The notes under the pieces were generated by a model that ran no database searches, was not told where the DNA came from, and worked only from the letters and a program-made list of their open reading frames with translations. A stretch of DNA of 64,000 nt, taken from NCBI RefSeq assembly GCF_900176515.1, contig NZ_FWXV01000010.1, positions 186,001 through 250,000 on the forward strand. The letters are read 5' to 3'. This document shows positions 27,255-35,666 of this stretch, one piece after another (position 1 is the first letter of the stretch; each line of letters starts with the position of its first letter). The position numbers and the translations under genes are program-made. Source of the DNA: Kibdelosporangium aridum (GTDB taxonomy: Bacteria > Actinomycetota > Actinomycetes > Mycobacteriales > Pseudonocardiaceae).

Positions 27255-28612
27255 GACGGGATGTCCGTGCGGCGGCGCATCGGACGCGCCTGTAAGGGAA
27301 TGGCCGGCGGAGCGGAGGCTGGGGCCGAGCCGTTCTCGCTCGGCGTGGCCAGACAGATCTGGTTGCGGCCCGCTTCCTTGGCCGCCAGCAGCGCGGCGTC
27401 AGCGGCCAGGACGAGACGGTCGACGTCCACACCGGAATCCGGGTAGACGGCCGCGCCCATGGACACCCGGATACCGTCGAGGATGATGGTCTTGCCGGTT
27501 TTGGCGTGCGTGATGGACACCGGCGTATGCGCCAAGCGCAGCCGGATGCGTTCGCCGACCGACAACAGCTCAGTGCTACTTGTGCCGGGCAGGACGACTG
27601 CGAGTTCGTCGCCACCCCATCTCGCGGCCAGGTCGCCACGCCGGATCTCGGAGCGGACCACGCGGACGACCGCCTGGAGGGCTTGATCACCTGCCGGATG
27701 GCCGTAGCTGTTGTTGATCTCGCTGAACTTGTCGACGTCCATCATCAGCACGCCGACGTTGGCGCCGACCAGTTGGGCACGGCGCAGCTCGGCATCGACC
27801 ACCTGCGACCAGAACGTCGGTGCCGCAAGGCCCGTCTTGTCGTCCGTCCGGGCCTGACGCTGGTACTGCGGCAACAGCAGGTCGCGATGGAGAGCCAGCA
27901 CGGTGACCATCAGCACCGGCACAACCCACGGGTTGGACGCCTCGAGCGCGCCGACCGCGATGCCCAGGCCGAGCGCGGCAGCCACCACGAGCTGGTCGGA
28001 CAATTCACCGAGCGCACGCCGGGCGGTGGTCTCTGGAGACGACAAGAGAATCGCGCCGACGACCATGGCGTAATTGATGAGCCACCAGGTGGTGGCCGCG
28101 GCGACCACGATGACCAGCGACCACGGTCCAACCGGGACCCGTGGCGCGTTTTCCAGGCCGCCGGCACGCAGCACTGCCGACGCACACGCGCTGGCCAGGA
28201 TGAACGTGGCCGCGGAGAAGATCTTGCGATGCCAGATGAACTGGCCGTACACCCGCGCCCAGCAGAAGGTGTAGGCGATCACCACGAGGGCGACTACGAG
28301 CGGTAGCGGCAACAGCAGGACCCCGGTGAACACCCAGAGTGACTTCAGGTTGGTGTACGGGACGCCTTCGACGGCCAGTTCGCGCCTGCGTTCGATGCTC
28401 CGGGCCGCTTCGAGGTGCAGCAGCGAGGCCCCGGCCAGCACGCCGAACCACACCCATTCGGTGCGACTTACGCTCAGATGCAGGCTTGCCATGACTGTGA
28501 CCAGCACCGCGACCACGTCTGTGACCAGCACATACGCCATCGAGGCTGGTGGCAGCGACCAGAGACGCCACTTTCGGGGCGAGACCCAGCGCAGCCTGGG
28601 GTTCACACTCAT
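27251..28612 (-). CDS. Membrane diguanylate cyclase (GGDEF domain)
   Basis: About 453 residues from ATG 28612; a GTG at 28669 would add 19 residues. Neither has a strong ribosome site. The N-terminal half has about eight hydrophobic segments forming a MASE-like sensor. The GGDEF domain has DDKTGLAAPTFW, MDVDKFSEINNSYGH and the signature RWGGDEL (last F replaced by L, an allowed variant), so it should make cyclic di-GMP. I see no clear RxxD product-inhibition site at the usual position before the signature. It is divergent from the GNEW-repeat gene. Confidence 0.88.
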   Translation of the reverse strand: MSVNPRLRWVSPRKWRLWSLPPASMAYVLVTDVVAVLVTVMASLHLSVSRTEWVWFGVLAGASLLHLEAARSIERRRELAVEGVPYTNLKSLWVFTGVLLLPLPLVVALVVIAYTFCWARVYGQFIWHRKIFSAATFILASACASAVLRAGGLENAPRVPVGPWSLVIVVAAATTWWLINYAMVVGAILLSSPETTARRALGELSDQLVVAAALGLGIAVGALEASNPWVVPVLMVTVLALHRDLLLPQYQRQARTDDKTGLAAPTFWSQVVDAELRRAQLVGANVGVLMMDVDKFSEINNSYGHPAGDQALQAVVRVVRSEIRRGDLAARWGGDELAVVLPGTSSTELLSVGERIRLRLAHTPVSITHAKTGKTIILDGIRVSMGAAVYPDSGVDVDRLVLAADAALLAAKEAGRNQICLATPSENGSAPASAPPAIPLQARPMRRRTDIPS

Positions 28613-28731
28613 CACCAGGCCCGTATCTCGAACGCGGGTCACCCGGTGAACGGTAATCGGCAAGGTCACCCGATGTCTTTCGGCCAGTCGGGGGTCTTGT
28701 GCCGATCCGATGTGTACAGAGAGGAACGACC

Positions 28732-28866
28732 GTGAACGGCAACGAGTGGGTTCAGCGCGGGAACGAATGGTTCGCCGGCAACGAGTGGTTCGCTGGGAAT
28801 GAATGGTTCATCGCGGGAAACGAGTGGTTCACCGGCAACGAGTGGCTCTTCCAGGCCGCCTGCTGA
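28732..28866 (+). CDS. 44-residue GNEW-repeat microprotein, unknown function
   Basis: A GTG at 28732 follows AGAGAGGAA with ideal spacing and opens a 44-codon frame ending TGA at 28864-28866. Almost the whole product is six copies of Gly-Asn-Glu-Trp in units of 6-8 residues, most reading GNEWF(A/T), followed by a short end LFQAAC. Within the GNEW cores every DNA difference is synonymous (GGC/GGG/GGA, AAC/AAT, GAG/GAA), so selection appears to act on the peptide. There is no signal peptide and no RiPP leader or modification enzyme beside it. A 12-bp terminator hairpin follows 12 bases after the stop. It is divergent from the diguanylate cyclase. Candidate roles are a repetitive RiPP precursor, a self-assembling peptide or a binding scaffold; none is shown. 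Confidence 0.8.
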   Translation: MNGNEWVQRGNEWFAGNEWFAGNEWFIAGNEWFTGNEWLFQAAC

Positions 28867-28878
28867 TGTGGCTCGGGA

Positions 28879-28911
28879 GGTGGCGGGCTCGCCCTCGCTG
28901 AGCCCGCCACC
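28879..28911 (+). terminator. Terminator of the GNEW-repeat gene
   Basis: GGTGGCGGGCTC (28879-28890) pairs perfectly with GAGCCCGCCACC (28900-28911) across a 9-base loop, right after the microprotein stop. Confidence 0.85.
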
Positions 28912-28966
28912 CCGGCGCCACCAGGCACCGGTCCTCAATCGGCCGCTGTGTCGCCCCGCTGCCGTA

Positions 28967-28982
28967 CGAACGGTCCGTTCGC
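28967..28982. repeat. Palindrome with core CGAACGGTCCGTTCG (copy 2)
   Basis: Identical 16-base block (core plus one C) to the element at 22141-22156. Here it is not immediately next to any gene end. Confidence 0.6.
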
Positions 28983-29016
28983 GAATCTAGTTGTCCACAA
29001 CCGACCAGTAACCCCC

Positions 29017-29043
29017 TTGACCAGGCCTTATCCCGGATAGAAT
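29017..29043 (+). promoter_or_regulatory. SigA-like promoter reading toward paaE in antisense
   Basis: TTGACC (29017-29022) and TAGAAT (29038-29043), spacer 15 (16 if CTTGAC is taken as the -35 box). Transcription would start near 29050 and run into the 3' end of paaE from the opposite strand. Confidence 0.4.
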
Positions 29044-29201
29044 GGCGTCGGGGTCGCCCCCCGGGAGTGGCGGGGGCTGCCTGGGGACGGGCTGCATGAG
29101 GGATGTCTGGGGTCGCGCTGCGTGGGGCGGTTCGTGATGGGTCTCGGTTCTGGTCGGGGCTTGGTGGGTGGACGTGGTGGGTTGGGTGTTGGCGGGTTGG
29201 G

Positions 29202-30275
29202 TTATTGGTCGAAGTCGATCTCCACGGCGTCCGATGTGGGCACGGTTTGGCAGGTGACCACGAATCCGGCGTCGACCTCGGCGTCCTCCAGTGCGAAGTT
29301 GCGGCGCATGTGGACCTTGCCGTTGACCACTTTGGCCCGGCAGGTCCCGCACACCCCGCCCTTGCAGGCGAAAGGCAAGTCCGGGCGGACACGTTGGGCA
29401 CCTTCGAGCAGGGTCGTGTCGCGCGGGACGATCGCGGTGGTGGTTTTGCCGTCGAGCCGAACGGTCACTTCGGCGCTCGGGCCGGTCATGGCTGGGTCGA
29501 CGTGCTGGACCTGCTCGGGCGGCTCGTCCTCCACATAGAACAGTTCGAAGTGGATGCGCTCACGCGGGACACCCAGGTCCGTCAGTACTTCACGGGCGTC
29601 GGTGACCATTCCGAACGGTCCGCACAGCCACCAGTGGTCCACCTTGGACACCTGGAGCAACATCGGCAGCAAGGTCCGGAGTTTCGCGGCGTCCAGGCGG
29701 CCGGTGAACAGTTCGGCCTCGCGCGGCTCGCGGGACAGCACGTGCACGAGTTCCATCCGTGCTGTGTAGCGGTCCTTAAGATCCGCGAGCTCGTCCGCGA
29801 ACATGACTGTGTTGGTGCGGCGGTTGCCGTACAGCACCATCGCGCTCGCCGCGGGGTCCTGCAGCACCGTCGACAGGATTGACATCACTGGCGTGATTCC
29901 TGAGCCAGCGGCCAGCAGCACGTGCCGCGCGGGCGTCGAGTCGGGGGTGAAGTCGCCGGTGGGCGGCAGGACTTCGATGGTGTCGCCTGGTTTGACCTCG
30001 TGCACGAGCCATGGCGAGAACGCGCCGCCAGGCACTTCGCGCACGCCGATCCGCGGTTTCGCACCGACCATGGCGCAGATCGAGTACGACCGGCGCTCGT
30101 CCCGGCCGTCGATGATCCGGCGCAGCGTCAGCGATTGCCCGGCGCGGAACTCGTACTCCGAGGCCAGTTCGGGGGGCACGTCAAAGGTCACCGCGACGGC
30201 GTCGTCGCAGAGGCGCTCCACGTGAGCCACGGTCAGCTTGTGGAACTCGGTCCTACGGCGCAGAGAAGTGGACAC
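29202..30275 (-). CDS. paaE: Phenylacetyl-CoA epoxidase reductase subunit
   Basis: 357 residues. It delivers electrons from NADPH to the PaaA di-iron site. A ferredoxin-NADP reductase module comes first (RSYSICAM, LLAAGSGITPVMSI) and a C-terminal plant-type 2Fe-2S domain with CKGGVCGTCRAKV and a distal Cys follows. The GTG start has an AAGGAG site and lies 1 base after the paaD stop. It is the last gene of the paaZABCDE run. Confidence 0.95.
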   Translation of the reverse strand: MSTSLRRRTEFHKLTVAHVERLCDDAVAVTFDVPPELASEYEFRAGQSLTLRRIIDGRDERRSYSICAMVGAKPRIGVREVPGGAFSPWLVHEVKPGDTIEVLPPTGDFTPDSTPARHVLLAAGSGITPVMSILSTVLQDPAASAMVLYGNRRTNTVMFADELADLKDRYTARMELVHVLSREPREAELFTGRLDAAKLRTLLPMLLQVSKVDHWWLCGPFGMVTDAREVLTDLGVPRERIHFELFYVEDEPPEQVQHVDPAMTGPSAEVTVRLDGKTTTAIVPRDTTLLEGAQRVRPDLPFACKGGVCGTCRAKVVNGKVHMRRNFALEDAEVDAGFVVTCQTVPTSDAVEIDFDQ

Positions 30276-30276
30276 G

Positions 30277-30765
30277 TCAGATCTCCTTGACGTGTTCGAA
30301 CGGTTCGTCGCAGGCCCGGCAACGCCGGAGCGCCTTGCACGCTGTGGCGCTGAATTCCGACAACAACTCGGTGTCCATCGAGCCGCATTGCGGGCAGGCG
30401 ACCCGTTTCGGCGGGGCGGTCAGCGTGAGCGGGATCGGGCCGCCGCCGCGAGGTGCGGCGCTCGGCGGGGCGATCCCAGCCGAGGCGAGTTTCTCCCGCC
30501 CAGCAGGGGTGATCCAGTCGGTGGTCCACGCGGGCGACAACACCGTCCGCACGTCCACCGAATCGAACCCGGCTCGGTGCAGCGCCGAGTACAGATCCGA
30601 GCGCATCGCATCCATGGCGGGGCAACCGGTGTACGTCGGCGTGATGGTCACGACCACGCCGTCCGTGCTCTCGTGGACGTCACGCAGGACGCCCAGATCG
30701 GCCAGGGTCAGCATGGGCAGTTCGGGATCGGTGACCGTCTCGGCCACGGCACGCGCGCTCACCAT
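30277..30765 (-). CDS. paaD: Phenylacetyl-CoA epoxidase maturation subunit
   Basis: 162 residues. The N-terminal DUF59/MIP18-like domain (TDPELPMLTLADLGVLRD, TPTYTGCPAMDAM) and a C-terminal four-Cys motif (CPQCGS, CRACDEPFEH) are typical of PaaD, thought to assist iron-cluster assembly for the epoxidase complex. It overlaps paaC by 7 bases. Confidence 0.94.
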   Translation of the reverse strand: MVSARAVAETVTDPELPMLTLADLGVLRDVHESTDGVVVTITPTYTGCPAMDAMRSDLYSALHRAGFDSVDVRTVLSPAWTTDWITPAGREKLASAGIAPPSAAPRGGGPIPLTLTAPPKRVACPQCGSMDTELLSEFSATACKALRRCRACDEPFEHVKEI

Positions 30766-31598
30766 GTCGCGTCCGGATGGGCACGGGCGACGCTCTGCAT
30801 TTCGGCCAGCAACGGTTCCAGGTGCTCAGTGTGTGCGCCAGGCGTGGGCACCGAGTGGATAGGTGGCTGCTTGAGTGTGCCAGCGGTCATGACCTGCGCG
30901 ATCACCGCGTCGAACTCGTCACGCAGCACCGAATCGCCGTCGAAGAGTTCATCGACGTACGGCCAGACCGCGTCGATCCCGGCCTGCATCCGTTCGTGCG
31001 ACAACTCCGTGCCGTCGCCGAGGCGGACGACCCAGCGGGCCGCGTAGTCGCGGTGATAGGTCAGTTCCTTGATGCCCTTGGATGCGATCGCCGCGAGGAC
31101 CTGGTCCGGTGAATCGACCAGGCGCTGGAAAAGCGCCAGCCGCCACGTGCTGAACACCAGCAGCCGGGCCATCGAGAACGCGAAGTCCCCGCCGGCCAGC
31201 TCGACCAGCCGGACGTTGTGGAAGTCCGCGGCGTCACGGAAGAACGCCAGGGCGTCCTCATCGGACTGGTTCACCGGCGGCACGAGTGACGGGTCGGCCT
31301 TGGCCGCTCGGGCGAGCAACAGCCGGGCCTGGCCGAGCAGGTCGAGGCCGATGTTGGCCAGCGCGACCTCGTCCTCCAGCTCCGGTGCCGCGGCACACCA
31401 CTCCTGCAGCCGGTGGGACATGATCAAGGCATCGTCACCGAGCCACAGGCATGTCCTGGCCAGCTCGGCAGCGTCCACACCGGACGGAACCGTGGTGTCA
31501 AGGCCCGCCAAGGGGTCGGCGAACCCGGTGCCGAATGCCCACCGGGTGTCGTTGTCTTCGGTAAGCGCCTCGTAGGCGTTGTCAAAGGACATGGCCAC
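30759..31598 (-). CDS. paaC: Phenylacetyl-CoA epoxidase structural subunit
   Basis: About 279 residues, a ferritin-like helical subunit that pairs with PaaA and lacks an active di-iron site. Typical segments are CLWLGDDALIMSHRLQEW, LLGQARLLLARAA and KELTYHRDYAARWVVRLGDG. The start may be GTG 31598 or ATG 31592. The first base of the start abuts the paaB stop. Confidence 0.94.
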   Translation of the reverse strand: MAMSFDNAYEALTEDNDTRWAFGTGFADPLAGLDTTVPSGVDAAELARTCLWLGDDALIMSHRLQEWCAAAPELEDEVALANIGLDLLGQARLLLARAAKADPSLVPPVNQSDEDALAFFRDAADFHNVRLVELAGGDFAFSMARLLVFSTWRLALFQRLVDSPDQVLAAIASKGIKELTYHRDYAARWVVRLGDGTELSHERMQAGIDAVWPYVDELFDGDSVLRDEFDAVIAQVMTAGTLKQPPIHSVPTPGAHTEHLEPLLAEMQSVARAHPDATW

Positions 31599-31880
31599 TC
31601 ACATGTGGGGGACGTCTTCGGGAATGTCATAGAACGTGGGGTGCCGGTACACCTTGTCGCCGCTGGGCGCGAAGAACGGATCCTTCTCGTCCGGGCTGGA
31701 CGCGGTGATGTGGTCGGCCCGCACGACCCAGATGCTCACGCCCTCGTTGCGGCGTGTGTAGAGATCGCGGGCGTTGCGCACCGCCATCTCGTCGTCGGCG
31801 GCGTGCAGCGATCCGACGTGGACGTGGTTGAGTCCACGCTTCCCGCGCACGAAAACCTCATACAGCGGCCAATCGCTCAT
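31599..31880 (-). CDS. paaB: Phenylacetyl-CoA epoxidase subunit PaaB
   Basis: 93 residues, the usual size. The sequence YEVFVRGKRGLNHVHVGSLH and ARDLYTRRNEGVSIWVV is characteristic. PaaB bridges PaaA/PaaC dimers in the epoxidase complex. ATG 31880 overlaps the paaA stop (ATGA). Confidence 0.96.
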   Translation of the reverse strand: MSDWPLYEVFVRGKRGLNHVHVGSLHAADDEMAVRNARDLYTRRNEGVSIWVVRADHITASSPDEKDPFFAPSGDKVYRHPTFYDIPEDVPHM

Positions 31881-32803
31881 GCCGCAGCCTCCTTGTGCTT
31901 GGCGGCGTACGCGGTGGCCGCGTCGCGCACCCACTGGCCGTCCTCGTGCGCCTTGCGGCGCCGTTCGAGCCGGATCTTGTTGCACGGGCCGTTCCCGCTG
32001 ACCACTTCTTTGAAGTGCTCCCAGTCGATCTCGCCGAAGTCGTAGTGGCCGCGCTCGGCGTTCCACTTCAGATCCGGGTCCGGCAGCGTGACGCCGAGTT
32101 TCTCGGCCTGCGGCACGCTCATGTCCACGAACCGCTGGCGCAGCTCGTCGTTGGTGTGCCGCTTGATCTTCCACGCCATGGACTGCGCGGTGTTGGTCGA
32201 CTGTGAGTCCGGCGGGCCGAACATCATCAGCGAGGGCCACCACCAGCGGTTGGTCGCGTCCTGCACCATGTCGCGCTGTGCCTGGGTGCCGCGCATCATC
32301 GTCATCAGCAGCTCGTAGCCCTGGCGCTGGTGGAACGATTCCTCTTTGCAGATCCGGATCATTGCCCGCGCGTACGGCCCGTACGAACTGCGGCACAACG
32401 GGACCTGGTTGCAGATGGCGGCTCCGTCGACGAGCCACCCGATCACGCCGACGTCTGCGAACGTCAACGTCGGGTAGTTGAAGATGGACGAGTATTTCTG
32501 CCGTCCTTCGATCAACCGCTCGGTCAGGTCCGTCCGGTCGGCGCCCAGCGTCTCGGCCGCCGAGTACAGGTAGAGCCCGTGCCCGGCCTCGTCCTGTACC
32601 TTGGCCAGCAGGATCGCCTTGCGGCGCAACGAAGGCGCCCGGGTGATCCAGTCACCTTCCGGCTGCATGCCGATGATTTCCGAGTGGGCGTGTTGCGCGA
32701 CCTGCCGGATCATCGTCTTGCGGTAGCCATCGGGCATCCAGTCCCGCGGCTCGATCCGCTGGTCGCGCTCGATCGTGGCGTCGAAGTGTTCTTCGAGGCT
32801 CAT
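31877..32803 (-). CDS. paaA: Phenylacetyl-CoA epoxidase catalytic subunit
   Basis: 308 residues. The carboxylate-bridged di-iron protein converts phenylacetyl-CoA to the ring-1,2-epoxide. Iron ligands are seen in KVQDEAGHGLYLY and in ICKEESFHQRQGYELL, with an upstream His (AQHAHSEIIG). ATG 32803 overlaps the paaZ stop by 4 bases. Confidence 0.96.
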   Translation of the reverse strand: MSLEEHFDATIERDQRIEPRDWMPDGYRKTMIRQVAQHAHSEIIGMQPEGDWITRAPSLRRKAILLAKVQDEAGHGLYLYSAAETLGADRTDLTERLIEGRQKYSSIFNYPTLTFADVGVIGWLVDGAAICNQVPLCRSSYGPYARAMIRICKEESFHQRQGYELLMTMMRGTQAQRDMVQDATNRWWWPSLMMFGPPDSQSTNTAQSMAWKIKRHTNDELRQRFVDMSVPQAEKLGVTLPDPDLKWNAERGHYDFGEIDWEHFKEVVSGNGPCNKIRLERRRKAHEDGQWVRDAATAYAAKHKEAAA

Positions 32804-34833
32804 GAGGACTTCTCCCGCTTCGCGACGAGCGTGAGCACGTCGTACTTGGCGACGGACTCGCCCTTCTGGTTGGTCACGTCGGCGTCCCACCGGACTTCGC
32901 CGTAGTCCTGGTCGTTTCGTGGCGTGATCTGCTTGGCGGTCAAGGTGACCGTCAGCGAGTCGCCGGGGAACGTCGGCGTCAGGAACCGCAGATTCTCCAG
33001 GCCGTAGTTGGCCAGCACCGGACCCGGGTCTGGCTGAACGAACAGGCCAGCGGCGAACGACACGACGAGGTAGCCGTGGGCGACCCGGCCGCCGAAGAAG
33101 GGGTTGGCCGCGGCGGCTTCCTCGTCCATGTGCGCGTAGAACGTGTCGCCGGTGAACTCCGCGAAGTGCTCGATGTCGGCCATGGTCACTTCGCGCGGCC
33201 CGGCCACGACCGTGTCGCCGAGGCGCAGGTCTTCGAGGTGCTTGCGGAACGGGTGCTCGCCTTCGGTCCGCTCGGTCCCCGGCACCCACCGGTTGGTGAC
33301 GGCGCTCAGCACGCGCGGGCTGCCCTGGACGGCCGTGCGCTGCATGTGGTGCAGCACGCCACGGACGCCGCCCATCTCCTCACCGCCACCGGCACGACCC
33401 GGGCCGCCGTGAACCAACGCGGGCAACGGCGATCCGTGACCCGTGTTCTCCTTGGCGTTCTCGTTGTCCGTGACGAGCAGACGGCCGTGCCATGGCGCCA
33501 CGCCAATTACGACGTCGCGTGCGAAAGCGGTGTCCGCAGTGACGACGGATCCCGCGAGGCTGCCGTGGCCGCGCGCGGCGAGTTCGATGACGTGCTGTGT
33601 GTCGCGGTATGGCATGAGCGTGCTGACCGGACCGAAGGCCTCGACCTCGTGCGGCTGGGCCTGGCTCGAATCTTCGGCCACCAAGAGGACTGGCGAGATG
33701 AACGCGCCACGCTCGGCGTCGGCGTCCACGACGGACACCTGGTCGGGGTCGCCGAACACGACCCGGCCTGCCTCGAGCAACGCTTTCAGCGACCGGCGGA
33801 CTTCCTCGCGCTGTTCCAGGCTGGCCAGCGCACCCATCCGGACATCCGGGTTGGCCGGGTTGCCGACCTGGATCTTGGCCAGGCGCTCGCTGGCGGCCTG
33901 GGCGACGTCGTCCAGCAGCGCGGTGGGGACGAACGCGCGCCGGATCGCGGTGCACTTCTGGCCCGCCTTGACGGTCATCTCGGTGACCAGTTGCTTGACG
34001 AACAGGTCGAACTCGGGCGTGCCTGGCGTGACATCCGGGCCAAGGATCGAGCAGTTCAGCGAGTCGGCCTCGGCGTTGAACCGGACGGAGCGGCGCACGA
34101 TGTTCTCGTGCGTACGCAAGCGCTGCGCGGTGGAGGCGGATCCGGTGAACGACACCAGGTCCTGCTCGATGAGGTGGTCGAGCAGATCGCCCGCGCTGCC
34201 CGCGACGAGCTGCAACGACCCCTCAGGCAGGATGCCGGACTCGATGATCAGCTCGATCAGCTTGACCGTCAGGTACGCGGTCTGGCTCGCCGGTTTGACC
34301 AGGCTCGGCACACCGGCGATGAACGCGGGCGCGAACTTCTCCATCGGCCCCCATACCGGGAAGTTGAACGCGTTGATCTGCACCGCGACGCCCCGCAACG
34401 GCGTACATATGTGCTGCGCGAGGAACGTGCCGCCCTTACCCAACGGTTCGACGTTGCCGTCGACGTAGACCGTGTCGTTGGGCAGTTCACGGCGTCCCTT
34501 GCTGGAGTAACCGAACAGCGTGCCTATGCCGCCGTCGATGTCGAACTTGTTGTCGCCCTTGGTGGCACCCGTGCGGTGAGACAGCGCGTAGAGCTCGTCA
34601 CGGTGCTCCATGAGGTACGAAGCCAGGACCTTCAGGAGCGCGGCGCGCTCATGGAAGGTCATCTCACGCAGCTCGGCGCCCTTCTCGCGGCCATATGCCA
34701 GAGCGGCAGCCATGTCCACGCCAGCGGACGAGATCCGTGCGATCTCCTCGCCGGTCACCGCGTCGTGCAGTGGCGCGCCTTCGTCATCCGGCGTGTGCCA
34801 CTGGCCGGACACATAGCTGCGCAGCGGAGCCAT
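32800..34833 (-). CDS. paaZ: Oxepin-CoA hydrolase / 3-oxo-5,6-dehydrosuberyl-CoA semialdehyde dehydrogenase
   Basis: 677 residues, as in known bifunctional PaaZ. The N-terminal aldehyde dehydrogenase has INAFNFPVWGPMEKF, SFTGSAST and the catalytic Cys in AGQKCTAIRR. The C-terminal MaoC-like hydratase has FTGDTFYAHMDEEAA and FGGRVAHGYL. ATG 34833 follows GGAGG. It heads the paaZABCDE operon, with a probable PaaR operator just upstream. Confidence 0.95.
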   Translation of the reverse strand: MAPLRSYVSGQWHTPDDEGAPLHDAVTGEEIARISSAGVDMAAALAYGREKGAELREMTFHERAALLKVLASYLMEHRDELYALSHRTGATKGDNKFDIDGGIGTLFGYSSKGRRELPNDTVYVDGNVEPLGKGGTFLAQHICTPLRGVAVQINAFNFPVWGPMEKFAPAFIAGVPSLVKPASQTAYLTVKLIELIIESGILPEGSLQLVAGSAGDLLDHLIEQDLVSFTGSASTAQRLRTHENIVRRSVRFNAEADSLNCSILGPDVTPGTPEFDLFVKQLVTEMTVKAGQKCTAIRRAFVPTALLDDVAQAASERLAKIQVGNPANPDVRMGALASLEQREEVRRSLKALLEAGRVVFGDPDQVSVVDADAERGAFISPVLLVAEDSSQAQPHEVEAFGPVSTLMPYRDTQHVIELAARGHGSLAGSVVTADTAFARDVVIGVAPWHGRLLVTDNENAKENTGHGSPLPALVHGGPGRAGGGEEMGGVRGVLHHMQRTAVQGSPRVLSAVTNRWVPGTERTEGEHPFRKHLEDLRLGDTVVAGPREVTMADIEHFAEFTGDTFYAHMDEEAAAANPFFGGRVAHGYLVVSFAAGLFVQPDPGPVLANYGLENLRFLTPTFPGDSLTVTLTAKQITPRNDQDYGEVRWDADVTNQKGESVAKYDVLTLVAKREKSS

Positions 34834-34857
34834 CCTGGTCGACCTCCAAGCTGAATT

Positions 34858-34879
34858 ACTAACCGTCCGTTCAGTAGGC
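34858..34879. promoter_or_regulatory. Probable PaaR operator between paaZ and the hydratase gene
   Basis: ACTAACCGTCCGTTCAGTAG lies between the divergent starts. It resembles the actinobacterial PaaR pattern ACCG-N2-CG-N2-CGGT with one mismatch, and the second site at 37215-37236. Confidence 0.65.
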
Positions 34880-34895
34880 ATGGTAGCTTGGCGGC

Positions 34896-35666
34896 ATGGC
34901 TGACGAAAGCGGTGTGGCGCTCGTTCGCGATGGCGCGGTCGCCACAATCACGATGACTTCAGCGGCGCTGAGCACGCGGGTGAAGAACGATCTGCTCGAT
35001 GCGATCACCGAGGTCAGCAAGGACTCAGAGGTCCGCGCGGTGGTGCTGACCGGGACTGGGAAGGCCTTCAGCGTCGGCCAGGACCTCAACGAGCACGCGG
35101 AGACGTTGCGGGCGGACGCGGCGCACGCGTTCGACACCGTCGAGCAGCACTACAACCCGATCGTCCTGGGCCTCGCGACGATGCCGAAGCCGGTCATCGC
35201 GTCCATCAACGGGTTGTGCGTGGGTGCGGGGTTGGGTTTCGCGCTCGCGTGCGATCTACGGATCGCGTCGGCCAAGGCGAAGTTCGGAACTGCCTTCACC
35301 GCGATCGGGCTGACCTGCGACTCCGGCTTGTCTGTGACGTTGGGCAGGGCCGTCGGCGCGGCGCGCGCGAGTGAGCTGGTGTTCCGCGCCAACACGTTCA
35401 GTGCCGAAGAGGCCCTGACGTGGGGCATCGTCGGGCAAGTGGTCGAACCGGAGAACCTGGCCGAGGAGACCTCGGCACTGGCGCAGAAGTTCGCCAACGG
35501 CCCAACGTTGGCGTATGCCGAGGCCAAGGCGGCTATGGCCGTTTCGTTGAGCCAGGCCTTGGCGGCCGAGGGCGCCGGTCAGGCACGCCTCGGCGTCACC
35601 AAGGACCACCAGAACGCTGTTGAAGCTTTCCTTAACAAGCAAACCCCGACATTCGAGGGACGTTAG
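34896..35666 (+). CDS. paaG: Enoyl-CoA hydratase/isomerase, PaaG-like
   Basis: 256 residues of the crotonase fold: oxyanion hole segments GKAFSVGQDLNEH and NGLCVGAGLGFALACDLRIA. In the phenylacetate pathway this isomerase turns the epoxide into oxepin-CoA, or isomerises a later intermediate. It is divergent from paaZ over the presumed PaaR operator. Assignment as paaG rather than paaF rests on context. Confidence 0.85.
   Translation: MADESGVALVRDGAVATITMTSAALSTRVKNDLLDAITEVSKDSEVRAVVLTGTGKAFSVGQDLNEHAETLRADAAHAFDTVEQHYNPIVLGLATMPKPVIASINGLCVGAGLGFALACDLRIASAKAKFGTAFTAIGLTCDSGLSVTLGRAVGAARASELVFRANTFSAEEALTWGIVGQVVEPENLAEETSALAQKFANGPTLAYAEAKAAMAVSLSQALAAEGAGQARLGVTKDHQNAVEAFLNKQTPTFEGR

Larger units (their letters stand above)
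28912..29201. other. Non-coding stretch with palindrome, DnaA-box-like site, promoter and G-rich tract
   Basis: With its terminator this gives 335 bases without a secure gene. It holds the palindrome core at 28967-28981, an exact TTGTCCACA at 28991-28999, a promoter-like TTGACC/TAGAAT on the plus strand at 29017-29043, a 13-codon ORF at 29096-29137 with a weak ribosome site, and a run of four GGG tracts at 29179-29201. No longer plausible ORF was found. Confidence 0.6.

Noticed and set aside
28666..28938. 90-codon minus-strand ORF with EPLVAGEPF repeats opposite the GNEW gene
   Set aside because: Its repeats are the antisense of the GNEW units. It lacks a ribosome site, while the plus strand has both a ribosome site and a terminator.
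28987..29097. 36-codon minus-strand ORF (ends GGYWSVVDN) considered as a peptide precursor
   Set aside because: No ribosome site precedes its ATG (29097), and it overlaps the DnaA-like box and promoter signals on the other strand.
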